Source of the DNA: Flavobacterium sp. KACC 22761
GTDB taxonomy: Bacteria > Bacteroidota > Bacteroidia > Flavobacteriales > Flavobacteriaceae
Length of the DNA: 64,000 bases
NCBI RefSeq assembly: GCF_034058155.1
Contig: NZ_CP139148.1
Location: forward strand, 1,054,001-1,118,000
Reading direction: 5' to 3'
The notes beneath the pieces were generated by a model, which had not been told where the DNA came from, made no database searches, and saw only the letters and a program-made list of their open reading frames with translations. This document shows, piece by piece, positions 52,701-61,458 of the stretch (position 1 is the stretch's first letter; every line of letters begins with the position of its first letter). A program made the position numbers and the translations under genes.

Positions 52701-52928
52701 ATGAATAATATAGAACCCTCAGAAGAAGAAAAAAACAATTGGCATAAAGACCCAAACAATTGGGTTTGGGGAATGTTTTATTACAACCCAAAAGACAATA
52801 GAATATTAATTCCCAAACGAATAAAAGAATTTGGCTGGACAATTAACTTTGCCAATCCAAATTCAGTCTTTTTATCTGTTGTTCTTATTTTAATTTTAAT
52901 GATTATCGCTGAAGGAACAAAAAAATAA
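52701..52928 (+). CDS. DUF5808 domain small membrane protein
   Basis: A 75-residue protein. DPNNWVWGMFYYNPKDNRILIPKR and FGWTINFANPNS match the DUF5808 signature (a W-x-GxFYYNP-x-D block followed by GWTxNFANP), and the C-terminus is one membrane span (about residues 53-70). DUF5808 domains occur at the ends of membrane proteins, often in immunity or regulatory contexts; the biochemical role is unknown. Confidence 0.8.
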   Translation: MNNIEPSEEEKNNWHKDPNNWVWGMFYYNPKDNRILIPKRIKEFGWTINFANPNSVFLSVVLILILMIIAEGTKK

Positions 52929-52950
52929 ATAATCTATTCTCTAAAATTAT

Positions 52951-53179
52951 ATGACAACAAAAAAGAAATTAATGCTACTTTTTCTCATTATAATTGTGTT
53001 ATATATTGGCATCGATTTAAGCCCAATACTACAAAAAGAAAGCTTAAATGATATTTCATATTCAGATTTCAAACATTCTATCGGACCCTTTTTTGACGTT
53101 AATTGTTGTCATCATAAGTTATAGAGCAGAAATTAAAAAAGAAAAAAATCTCAAAAACCAAAATGATTCTTCATTATAA
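52951..53179 (+). pseudogene. Small membrane protein, probably frameshifted
   Basis: The ATG at 52951 opens 57 codons (membrane helix near residues 8-21) that end with an unlikely NCCHHKL at 53124. If one T is removed from the TTTTTT run at about 53089-53094, the frame continues through a second membrane helix (PFLTLIVVIISY) and a charged tail to a stop at 53177-53179, giving about 75 residues. This is the second homopolymer frameshift in the locus. Confidence 0.5.
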
Positions 53180-53201
53180 AGCTCGCCATTTCAGCTTCTA
53201 A

Positions 53202-53219
53202 ATTTCCCAATTATAAATA
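53202..53219. repeat. 18-bp direct repeat, left copy
   Basis: ATTTCCCAATTATAAATA occurs here and at 54403-54420, flanking the gene at 53245-54333. Each copy lies just upstream of a TAnnTTTG-type box (TACTTTTG at 53221-53228; TATTTTTG at 54422-54429). Confidence 0.85.
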
Positions 53220-53244
53220 GTACTTTTGTTTTTTAGGCTACAAA

Positions 53245-54333
53245 GTGCAACTGGGAAAATTATTTCCCTACAACTTAAATGATTATCGGAAATTAATTTT
53301 TAGAAAACTTATGTTAGAAAAATATAGATTACTAATTATTTTCACAATTACAGAAACCATAATTGCACTTTTTAGTCTTAGTAATTTTATAAAAAACAAC
53401 CCTCAACTTATTTCTTTCTCAACAGCAGTTTTTTTAATAATTCTTCCCTTTTTCTACTATTTATTTACAAGAAAAAAACAAACAGAACTCACTTTTTGGT
53501 TCGTTTTTTATTCGATATTTAAAATAACACCGTACATATTTCCAATGGGAAACAACTTCTTCGGAAAATTGTTTCAATGGAAAATTTATTTAAATATTGC
53601 TTTTTTACTCTTCTTGATTTTGAAAGCATTTTTGTTCTTAAAAAATTTCAGAAAAACAGCCAAACAAACAGAAAATATAGAGCAAGATGCCCATTCCATT
53701 ATCACGAACTCTTTAAAAAAGTCAGTGCGTTTTCAAAAATTAGGAAAGGTGATTGCCTTTGAAATTTGCTCGTTTTATTATTGTTTTATCAAATGGCAAG
53801 GCGATAAAAAAACTAAAAATGACTTTTCTGGATATTACAACAGTGGCGTTGGTGGTCTTTATTTTGGTTTAATGCTTGTTTCTGTTTTTGAAGCATTTGG
53901 ATTTCATGCCTTGTTAATTTCCCGAAATAAAACCTTAGCCATTTTATTTCTAGTACTTCATGTTTATTTGTTAATCAATTTAATTGGTCACCTGAAAGCT
54001 ATTTTTTTCAGAACACATCTTGTACTTTCTCAAAAAATCGTGCTTCGTTATGGTCTTTTTGAAACTACTGAAATTCCGATGCATTCCATTTTATCCATCA
54101 ATAAATTTGAAGGCGATTATGAAAAAAGCCCTGATCTGGTAAAATATGCATTGTTAGGCAAACTGGAACCACACAATATTTCTTTAGAACTAAAAAACAG
54201 TCAAAATTTCAAACTCCCTTTCGGAATAACAAAAAACTCAAAAAACGTATTGTTCTACATTGATAATGCAAATGACTTTATAAATGAAACGAGGCTCAAA
54301 ATAGAAGAAAACCAAAGTCTTAAAAACGCATAA
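53245..54333 (+). CDS. Polytopic membrane protein with C-terminal PH-like region
   Basis: The first in-frame start is a GTG at 53245 (362 residues); the ATG at 53311 (MLEKYRLL) is a reasonable alternative. There are N-terminal membrane segments at about residues 30-50, 55-72 and 112-132, and another group near 200-245. The C-terminal about 100 residues (QKIVLRYGLFETTEIPMHSI and NISLELKNSQNFKLPFG) look like the beta-rich PH-like domain found in small Bacteroidota membrane proteins. It sits between the 18-bp direct repeats. The function is unknown; export-locus membership is uncertain. Confidence 0.7.
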   Translation: MQLGKLFPYNLNDYRKLIFRKLMLEKYRLLIIFTITETIIALFSLSNFIKNNPQLISFSTAVFLIILPFFYYLFTRKKQTELTFWFVFYSIFKITPYIFPMGNNFFGKLFQWKIYLNIAFLLFLILKAFLFLKNFRKTAKQTENIEQDAHSIITNSLKKSVRFQKLGKVIAFEICSFYYCFIKWQGDKKTKNDFSGYYNSGVGGLYFGLMLVSVFEAFGFHALLISRNKTLAILFLVLHVYLLINLIGHLKAIFFRTHLVLSQKIVLRYGLFETTEIPMHSILSINKFEGDYEKSPDLVKYALLGKLEPHNISLELKNSQNFKLPFGITKNSKNVLFYIDNANDFINETRLKIEENQSLKNA

Positions 54334-54402
54334 ATGCAAAAGCAGTTGTGATTACCTCAAGGCTCATCAATAACTCATTACAAACAAAATAAGCAACCAA
54401 AC

Positions 54403-54420
54403 ATTTCCCAATTATAAATA
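54403..54420. repeat. 18-bp direct repeat, right copy
   Basis: Identical to 53202-53219. It lies just ahead of the TATTTTTG box (54422-54429) that probably serves the gene at 54453. Confidence 0.85.
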
Positions 54421-54421
54421 C

Positions 54422-54429
54422 TATTTTTG
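54422..54429 (+). promoter_or_regulatory. TAnnTTTG promoter box for the outer-membrane protein gene
   Basis: TATTTTTG, 23 bp before the ATG at 54453, matches the -7 consensus. A similar box in the same sequence context precedes the gene at 53245. Confidence 0.5.
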
Positions 54430-54452
54430 GCTTTTTTAGAGTTAAAGTATTT

Positions 54453-57400
54453 ATGCTGAAAAAATTACTGTTTTTAACGGTTTTCATCTGGTTTTCTGGG
54501 CTTCACGCGCAGGAAACTGAATCATCGTATAAAACAAAAAAAGTAATTGCAACGCGCGACACGATTCGACTAGAAAATGTCAGCATAAATTCCAGTTTTT
54601 TTGAGCTTTTAAATACCAAAAATCAACGCATTGACTCCAGTTTTTACAAAATCAATTTTGAAAAAGGAACGCTTCTTTTAAACGAAAAATTCACTTCGAT
54701 TTCAGATACTTTAATCGTCAATTATTTAAAATATCCCGATTTTATCACCAAAGAATACAGTCTTTACAAATTAGATCAAGTAGTAAGCAATGAAGCTGGT
54801 TCTGAAAAACTGTATAAAATTGACAACGCCAATACCAAAAAAGTCGTTCCGTTTGACGGCTTAAATACTTCCGGAAGCATTACGCGTGGCGTTACTGTCG
54901 GTAACAATCAAAATACCGTTTTAAATTCCAATTTAGATTTACAGATTACCGGAAAAATTTCAGACAAAGTCAGTCTTCGGGCTTCGCTTCAAGACAATAA
55001 TATTCCATTACAGAATGGCGGTTATTCTCAAAAACTGGATCAGTTTGACAATATTTTCATGGAGCTTTTCAGCGATGATTGGAACATTCGCGCAGGCGAT
55101 GTCTTTCTGGAAAATCATAAAACTCAATTTCTCAATTTCAACAAAAAAGTTCAGGGACTTTCTGCGAGTTTTGATTTTGATACAGGAAAGAGCAAAACAA
55201 ATGTTTTTGCTTCCGTCGCCTTTGTAAAAGGGCAATATGCAAAAAGCACTTTTATCGGTCAGGAAGGAAATCAAGGTCCGTATAAATTAAAAGGACAAAA
55301 CGGCGAATTGTATGTTTTGGTCATTTCGGGTTCAGAACGTGTTTACGTGAATGGTGTTTTGCTAAAACGTGGTGAAAACAATGATTATGTAATTGATTAT
55401 AATGCCGGCGAAATTGTTTTTACGTCACTTTTTACGATCACTTCTGAAATGCGCATCAATATCGAATACCAATATTCGGAACGAAATTATAACCGATTGG
55501 TGACTTACGCCGGTGGCACGCACGAAAACAAAAATTGGAGTTTTGGCGGTTATATTTATTCTGAAAGCGATTTGAAAAATCAGCCTTTGCAACAAAATCT
55601 TTCTACAAATCAAGTTCAAGTTTTGAAAGATGCTGGAGACAATCCGGATTTGATGAAAGCGCCTTCTGCTTATGAAGACAAGTATGCCGACAATAAAATT
55701 TTGTATAAAAAAACATTGATCAACTCAGTTGAAGTTTATGAATATTCGAACAATCCTGCCGATGTTTTGTACAATGTAAAATTTAGTTTGGTTGGAAATA
55801 ATGCAGGAAATTATATTATTCAGAACAATAATTCGGTTGAAAGAATTTATGAATATGCACCGCCAGTAAACGGAATTCTGCAAGGAAATTACGAGCCAAT
55901 TGTGCAATTAGTACCGCCAATAAAACTTCAGGTTGCGACATTTTTAGGAAAATACAATCCGAACGAAAAAACATTGGCTGATTTTGAACTCGCCATAAGC
56001 AACAATGATAAAAACTTATTTTCGAGCATTGACGACGGGAATAATGAAGGAATTGCTTTTAAGACCAATCTCAAAAAACGTCTTTTTACCAAAACTTGGA
56101 CATTGGATGCCTTTGCAAATTATCAATATGTGGAGGAAAATTTCAAGTCGGTGGAGCGATTGTATAATATTGAATTTAGCCGTGATTGGAATTTAAATGC
56201 GACGCTTTTTGGCAATCAAAGTCTGCTGACAACGGGAATCAATTTTGATTTATTTGCGAAGAAGAAAACTTCAAATATTGGTTTGTTGACCTACCAATTT
56301 GAAAAATTAGATTTCAGCGAAAGTTATTCGGGAACGCGCCACACCACATCGGCTTTTTTCAAAATAAAAAAATGGACTTTTGAAAATCAGGGAAGCTTTT
56401 TGAATTCAGATGCAACCACTTCAACATCAAAATTCATTAGAAATCAAACCCGAACGAAATATCATTTTGGCAAAAACTGGATTGGTGCCAGCATGCAACT
56501 CGAAGACAATCAGGAAAAAGATAAAACAACCAATCAGTTTTCGGCCTTGAGCCAAAGATTCTCAGAATATGGTGCTTTCATAGGCCGTGGTGACAGCACA
56601 AAAGTTTTTGCAGAAATTGGCTTTTTACAACGCCGAAACGACAGTTTGCAAAACGGATTACTGCAACATGTAAACAATTCTCAGACTTATTATTTGAGAT
56701 CAAAACTGATTCAAAATAAAAAAACAAATTTGGCAGTTTATATGAGCTATCGAAATCTGGATTTTACCGATCCGAATCGAAGCAACGAACCTTCCTTAAA
56801 TTCGAGAATCCTATACAATGACCGATTTTTTAATCAGTTGATGCAAATCGGAACCACCTATGAAACCAGCTCTGGAACTATTGCCCAGCAGGAATACACC
56901 TATATTGAAGTGCCAACCGGACAAGGAGTTTATACTTGGAATGATTATAATGGCAATGGAATTCAGGAATTGGAAGAATTTGAAATTGCTCAATTTTCAG
57001 ATCAAGCGCGATTTATCAGAATCTTTTTGCCGAATCAGATTTATATAAAAACCAATCAGAATAAATTTTCGCAATCGCTGACACTAAATCCAGCACAATG
57101 GCAAAATGAAAAAGGACTCAAAAAATTTGCTTCTTATTTCTACAATCAAACGTCGTTTATTATGGACCGAAAAGTGAAAAGTCAAGGCGAGCGATTGGAA
57201 CTGAATCCGTTTGATTCTTCAGAAGAAAATATTTTGGGATTGAATTCGAGTTTACGAAACAGCTTGTATTTTAACAGAGGAAAACAAAAACATTCTGTCA
57301 CTTATTCTTATCTGGTCAATAAAGGAAAAAACCTGCTTTCCGTTGGCTCGCAAAATGTCACGAATAATTCGCATCAAGTACAATACACACATTTGGTTCA

Positions 57401-57884
57401 GAAAACGTGGCTTTTTAATTTTTTCACCAAAACCATAAAAACCAATTTAGTTTCAGAAGATTTTGTCGAGAAAAATTATGATCTAAGAGGCTATCAGCTT
57501 GCGCCAAAAATCAGTTATTTGTTTTCAAAAAACACTAGTTTGGATTTCTTTTATGAATTTCAGAATAAGGAAAATCAGATTGGCAATTTAGAAACTTTAG
57601 TTCAAAATAGACTTGGCACTTCATTTTCATTTGCTGGAGAAAAAAAAGTGGCTTTAAATGGCGAGTTTTCATTTTATCAAAACAAGTTTAATGGAAACGA
57701 ATTTTCATCTGTTGGATTTCAAATGCTTGAAGGACTTCAAGCGGGACAAAATTTAGTTTGGAAATTGCTTTTACAGAAAAATATCACCTCATTTTTAGAT
57801 ATCAACTTAAACTATCAAGGGCGCAAAAGTGAGACGGGTGCAACCGTACACACAGGAAATGTAAACCTTCGTGCATATTTTTAG
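54453..57884 (+). CDS. Large outer-membrane beta-barrel-like protein, function unknown
   Basis: A 1143-residue exported protein with a signal peptide ending SGLHAQ (about residue 21). GLNTSGSITRGVTVGNNQNT followed by VLNSNLDLQITGKISDKVSL is typical of a conserved Bacteroidota outer-membrane family. The rest alternates between beta strands rich in Tyr/Phe and Asn/Gly turns through to a C-terminal NVNLRAYF ending in Phe, the usual outer-membrane insertion signal. A globular part around residues 390-560 may lie outside the barrel. Substrate or role is not known. Confidence 0.85.
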   Translation: MLKKLLFLTVFIWFSGLHAQETESSYKTKKVIATRDTIRLENVSINSSFFELLNTKNQRIDSSFYKINFEKGTLLLNEKFTSISDTLIVNYLKYPDFITKEYSLYKLDQVVSNEAGSEKLYKIDNANTKKVVPFDGLNTSGSITRGVTVGNNQNTVLNSNLDLQITGKISDKVSLRASLQDNNIPLQNGGYSQKLDQFDNIFMELFSDDWNIRAGDVFLENHKTQFLNFNKKVQGLSASFDFDTGKSKTNVFASVAFVKGQYAKSTFIGQEGNQGPYKLKGQNGELYVLVISGSERVYVNGVLLKRGENNDYVIDYNAGEIVFTSLFTITSEMRINIEYQYSERNYNRLVTYAGGTHENKNWSFGGYIYSESDLKNQPLQQNLSTNQVQVLKDAGDNPDLMKAPSAYEDKYADNKILYKKTLINSVEVYEYSNNPADVLYNVKFSLVGNNAGNYIIQNNNSVERIYEYAPPVNGILQGNYEPIVQLVPPIKLQVATFLGKYNPNEKTLADFELAISNNDKNLFSSIDDGNNEGIAFKTNLKKRLFTKTWTLDAFANYQYVEENFKSVERLYNIEFSRDWNLNATLFGNQSLLTTGINFDLFAKKKTSNIGLLTYQFEKLDFSESYSGTRHTTSAFFKIKKWTFENQGSFLNSDATTSTSKFIRNQTRTKYHFGKNWIGASMQLEDNQEKDKTTNQFSALSQRFSEYGAFIGRGDSTKVFAEIGFLQRRNDSLQNGLLQHVNNSQTYYLRSKLIQNKKTNLAVYMSYRNLDFTDPNRSNEPSLNSRILYNDRFFNQLMQIGTTYETSSGTIAQQEYTYIEVPTGQGVYTWNDYNGNGIQELEEFEIAQFSDQARFIRIFLPNQIYIKTNQNKFSQSLTLNPAQWQNEKGLKKFASYFYNQTSFIMDRKVKSQGERLELNPFDSSEENILGLNSSLRNSLYFNRGKQKHSVTYSYLVNKGKNLLSVGSQNVTNNSHQVQYTHLVQKTWLFNFFTKTIKTNLVSEDFVEKNYDLRGYQLAPKISYLFSKNTSLDFFYEFQNKENQIGNLETLVQNRLGTSFSFAGEKKVALNGEFSFYQNKFNGNEFSSVGFQMLEGLQAGQNLVWKLLLQKNITSFLDINLNYQGRKSETGATVHTGNVNLRAYF

Positions 57885-57947
57885 TGAGTTGCGAAAAAGA
57901 TGACAATAAATTGATTAATTTTAATTGAAATTTAAACATGTAGCCTT

Positions 57948-58523
57948 ATGAAAAAATTATTATTGCTTTGCTTTTTAGTGGCTTTCTCATCTAATTTTTA
58001 TGGACAAGATGCCGCAACAAAAGCAACTAAGAGCCAAACAGAAGCCGCTGCAAAAAAAGCAAAAGCTGACGCAAAAAAAGAAGCTGATAAATCGAAGAAA
58101 GCAGCAGATGACGCAACAGCTGCAGCATCAAAAGCTAAAAAACAATCAGCAAGCGAAGCTAAAAAAACTGCTGACAAATCTAAAAAAGCGGCTGATGATG
58201 CAACCGCAACAGCAACAAAGGCAAAAAAAGATGCTAGCGACGCTAAGAAAACAGCCGATAAAGAAAGCGCAAAAGCAAAAACCGAAGCTGACAAAGCTAA
58301 AAAAACTGCCGTAAAAGCTGATGCTGCAAGCAAGTCTGCAACAAAAGATGCCACTGCAGCAAAAAAATCTGCTACTAAGACTTTAAAAGAAACTAATGAA
58401 AAAGCGCCAAAAACACCAGACAAAGTAACTGGAGAATATAACGGCAAAAAAGTATATACTGGTCCTAAAGGCGGCAAGTATTACATCAATAAAAATGGTA
58501 ATAAAACTTATATCCAAGATTAA
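57948..58523 (+). CDS. Exported Lys/Ala repeat protein with PBCV basic adaptor domain
   Basis: A 191-residue protein. The signal peptide ends SSNFYGQ (about residue 20). Residues 22-150 are imperfect Lys/Ala/Asp-rich repeats (KKAADDATAAASKAKK, KKTADKSKK and similar), probably a long charged helix like histone H1 tails. The C-terminal 30 residues (NGKKVYTGPKGGKYYINKNG) match the PBCV-specific basic adaptor domain, which is also found as a tail on polymorphic toxins and cell-wall proteins. The combination in an exported Flavobacterium protein suggests attachment to a polymer or surface (inference). It is followed by a strong terminator. Confidence 0.85.
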   Translation: MKKLLLLCFLVAFSSNFYGQDAATKATKSQTEAAAKKAKADAKKEADKSKKAADDATAAASKAKKQSASEAKKTADKSKKAADDATATATKAKKDASDAKKTADKESAKAKTEADKAKKTAVKADAASKSATKDATAAKKSATKTLKETNEKAPKTPDKVTGEYNGKKVYTGPKGGKYYINKNGNKTYIQD

Positions 58524-58585
58524 AAAAAAGTTGCTAAGTTGCTAAGGCTCTAAGATGCTAAGCTTTTAAAACACCAAATTTTAAG

Positions 58586-58608
58586 CCGAACTTACGTTCG
58601 GTTTTTTT
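58586..58608 (+). terminator. Terminator of the Lys/Ala repeat gene
   Basis: CCGAAC-TTAC-GTTCGG is followed by seven T on the plus strand, 62 bp after the stop codon, flanked by TTGCTAAG and CTTAG words. Confidence 0.8.
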
Positions 58609-58761
58609 ATTTAAGCGATTTTCAATCTCTAAAAACTTAGTGTCTCAGGAGCTTGGCATCTTAGAATCTTAAATAAAATATTCAGTTAATAATTTAGTAA
58701 TATGTCCGAAATCTCATAAGAAACATATTTCTTTATATTCGCTTTTAAAAAGCGTTAAACT

Positions 58762-59832
58762 ATGAGCATTGACTATTCTGCTAACAAAACAATTTTAGTT
58801 GCTCCATTAAACTGGGGATTAGGCCACGCCACCAGATGCATCCCAATTATCAAAGCGCTTCAGGAAAACAAATTTATTCCGATTATCGCTTCTGACGGAG
58901 TTGCACTGGCTTTGTTGCGAAAAGAATTTCCGTATATACAAACTTTAGAATTGCCTTCTTATCATATTGAATATGCCAAAAACGGCAAAAATTTTAAATG
59001 GAAGCTGATTAAGAATCTTCCTAAAATGATTACAGCCATTCTGGACGAAAAAAAGATTGTTAATTCCTGGATAAAAAAACACGGAATTGATGGTATTATT
59101 TCAGACAACCGTTTGGGCGTTTTCAGCAAAAAAGTTCCTTCTGTATTTATGACGCATCAATTGAATGTCATGACAGGAAACACAACTTGGTTTACAAGCA
59201 AATGCCATCAGCATATTATTAAAAAATATACGGAGTGCTGGGTTCCTGATTCGAATGAAGAAACGAATCTTACGGGAGATTTGGGGCATTTGAAAACAAA
59301 TGATCTGAATTTAAAATACATTGGGCCTTTGAGCAGAATGAAGAAAAAGGAAACGCCAATAGTTTATGATTTAATGATTATTTTATCAGGTCCTGAACCT
59401 CAACGAACGTATTTAGATCAAAAACTTCAAAAGGAAGTGGCTAATTTCAAAGGAAAAGTAGTTTTTGTTCAAGGTATTGTTGAGAAAGTTCAGAGCAAAT
59501 GGCAGGCAGGAAATGTTACCTATTACAATTTCATGAATTCGAAACAGCTGGAGCAAACCTTCAACGAAAGTGAATTTGTACTTTGTCGTTCTGGTTATAC
59601 AACTGTTATGGATTTGGCAAAATTGGGCAAAAAAGCCTTTTTTATCCCAACTCCTGGACAATATGAACAAGAATATTTGGCCATAAAACTTCAAAATGAA
59701 AATTTAGTGCCATATGCAATGCAAGACGACTTTACCATTGAAGATCTTTCAAAAGTAAATTCGTTTAAAGGATTGACACAATTTAAAAGTGATATTGACT
59801 GGGATAAATTATTTTCGGTTTTTGAAGAATAA
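58762..59832 (+). CDS. MurG-like glycosyltransferase (GT28 family type)
   Basis: A 356-residue cytoplasmic or membrane-peripheral protein. VAPLNWGLGHATRCIPIIKAL is the N-terminal glycine-rich acceptor-side motif of MurG-like enzymes, and CRSGYTTVMDLAKLGKKAFFIPTPGQYEQEYLA is the donor-binding C-terminal block (E-Q-x-x-A). The true MurG of the cell is expected in the dcw cluster, so this paralogue probably uses another acceptor, perhaps in glycolipid or polysaccharide synthesis. It is convergent with the porin gene. Inverted AAATCCGTATT/AATACGGATTT arms flank the intergenic gap. Confidence 0.88.
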   Translation: MSIDYSANKTILVAPLNWGLGHATRCIPIIKALQENKFIPIIASDGVALALLRKEFPYIQTLELPSYHIEYAKNGKNFKWKLIKNLPKMITAILDEKKIVNSWIKKHGIDGIISDNRLGVFSKKVPSVFMTHQLNVMTGNTTWFTSKCHQHIIKKYTECWVPDSNEETNLTGDLGHLKTNDLNLKYIGPLSRMKKKETPIVYDLMIILSGPEPQRTYLDQKLQKEVANFKGKVVFVQGIVEKVQSKWQAGNVTYYNFMNSKQLEQTFNESEFVLCRSGYTTVMDLAKLGKKAFFIPTPGQYEQEYLAIKLQNENLVPYAMQDDFTIEDLSKVNSFKGLTQFKSDIDWDKLFSVFEE

Positions 59833-59844
59833 TTCTCAACTATA

Positions 59845-59962
59845 AAAAAAATCCGTATTAATTAGCGCTTTTGCGAATGCACATCTGTTTTACCTGTGCT
59901 CTGATTTTAGACGCAGATTAAACGGATTCACTTCGTGAAAACGCGGATAAATACGGATTTAA
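59845..59962. repeat. Inverted AAATCCGTATT repeat between convergent genes
   Basis: AAATCCGTATT near 59848 and AATACGGATTT near 59951 frame a stretch that also has AAACGGATTCACTTCGTGAAAACGC. It may work as a bidirectional terminator and belongs to the dispersed repeat kinds. Confidence 0.5.
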
Positions 59963-59972
59963 TTTTTATTTT

Positions 59973-61283
59973 TTAGAAGTTAAACTGTGCTTGCAAACGC
60001 AGCAAATTTCCTTCTTGTCTATTAATTGGACGGGCACTGTCTTCAAAAGTTCGATCAGCAATAACATATTCGGCTGTTAATTCGAATGCTTTGATTGGTT
60101 GCCATTCGATTCCAAATTGGTAATCTCTCACCACATAACTTCTAGCGTCTTTTTCATATTTCTTGCCTCCGTCATAATATTGAAATTGAGCGTACGGATA
60201 AATATGCTGTTTCTTGTAATCCCATTTGTAATTAAGCAAAACATAACCTCCATTCAAACTCGTTTCGTCAACCGTATTTGTTGCTGGATTATAACGAGGT
60301 CCTTTACCAATATTATATTCCGTTTGGATTCCGAAAGGTTTTGGATACAAAACAAAAGTTGCACCTACTCTTTCATCTTTCACATATTTAGGATTGTTTA
60401 CAATAACACCTGTAGAAATTTCGTCGGTGAAAGCCCATTTTCCGTCATAAGCCTGAATTCCAGTCTCGATAATCTGGCTTCCAATTACAAAAGGATAAGA
60501 TACTCTAGCAACAACATTCAAATCTCTGTTTGCATCGATTTTATTTGCAATTTGTCCGTTATAAACTCCAAAAGCAAATACTCCAAAATCGCCTGAACCT
60601 TTATAACCATCTTTTACCAACATAGCAAAACGCTCTCTGATTTCGGCTGGTGCCCAATAAAAAATCAGTCCTAAATCACGCTCATTTGCTATTGAGCTGT
60701 TTATTGCATCTGGACGATCCAAAGTTAAACGCTGTGAACTTGATTGCATATTTATAAATCCATACGGAATTTTGCTTTGTCCGACACGAACACGATATTC
60801 TCTTTTCTTATCAAAAGAAAGGTCAAAATACAAATCGCGAATTTGAACGAAATTTTGAATTCCAGTAACTGGAGAACTAGCAAAATCGGGCTGGAAATAG
60901 AAAAATACATTTGGATGAACCTGACCAGAAAACACTAAACGTGCACGACGAATAAAAAGTCCGTTGTTTGCTTTTGCGTCTGGAGCTGTTGAAGTTGTTC
61001 CCCAAGATCTGTCACATTGGTCGCACGCCACTTTATCATTTGTAGAAAACAAACCGTTGTATCGAATTTGAGCATAACCTCTTAAAGAGATTTTATCGTA
61101 CCAATGTTCTTCAATACCTCCTCCAGACTTTGTTTCTGGAAGTTTTGCTTTATTGATAGAATCTAAAATACGAAGTACTTCGTTTTTTACTTCCTGTTTA
61201 TTTACATTTTGCTGATTTACATCTTGTGCATTTACTGCTGTTGCAAGCAATATTGTCATCACAAGAACTAATTTTTTTATCAT
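59973..61283 (-). CDS. Porin of the phosphate-selective (OprP/OprO) type
   Basis: From the ATG at 61283 (MIKKLVLVM) the product is about 436 residues with a signal peptide ending NAQ. NGLFIRRARLVFSGQVHPNVFFYFQPDF and the beta-strand pattern to a C-terminal LRLQAQFNF match Porin_O_P proteins. It forms an outer-membrane channel, usually for phosphate or polyphosphate. It is encoded upstream on the same strand as the PhoR/PhoB-like pair (175 bp away at its start side), consistent with phosphate-starvation control. A Pho box could not be identified. Confidence 0.88.
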   Translation of the reverse strand: MIKKLVLVMTILLATAVNAQDVNQQNVNKQEVKNEVLRILDSINKAKLPETKSGGGIEEHWYDKISLRGYAQIRYNGLFSTNDKVACDQCDRSWGTTSTAPDAKANNGLFIRRARLVFSGQVHPNVFFYFQPDFASSPVTGIQNFVQIRDLYFDLSFDKKREYRVRVGQSKIPYGFINMQSSSQRLTLDRPDAINSSIANERDLGLIFYWAPAEIRERFAMLVKDGYKGSGDFGVFAFGVYNGQIANKIDANRDLNVVARVSYPFVIGSQIIETGIQAYDGKWAFTDEISTGVIVNNPKYVKDERVGATFVLYPKPFGIQTEYNIGKGPRYNPATNTVDETSLNGGYVLLNYKWDYKKQHIYPYAQFQYYDGGKKYEKDARSYVVRDYQFGIEWQPIKAFELTAEYVIADRTFEDSARPINRQEGNLLRLQAQFNF

Positions 61284-61458
61284 TTTTCTTTTACCCTTAG
61301 TTTCAGGATGCAAAGATGAAGCACCTATGTTAAGAAATCATTAACAAGATGTTACTATAATAAAAATTTAATGTTAGGCACTGAAGCCTAATGTTTATTT
61401 ATTGTTAAAAGTCTTGTTTTACGGCTTTTAGCACAACTCAACTTACAATAATTTAACT

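Noticed and set aside
57998..58477. Open frames opposite and shifted within the Lys/Ala repeat gene
   Set aside because: They are shadows caused by the low-complexity AAA/GCA-rich coding sequence.
58762..59832. The cell's MurG
   Set aside because: The protein is MurG-like, but no cell-division/wall genes lie around it and its motifs deviate, so a paralogue is more likely.
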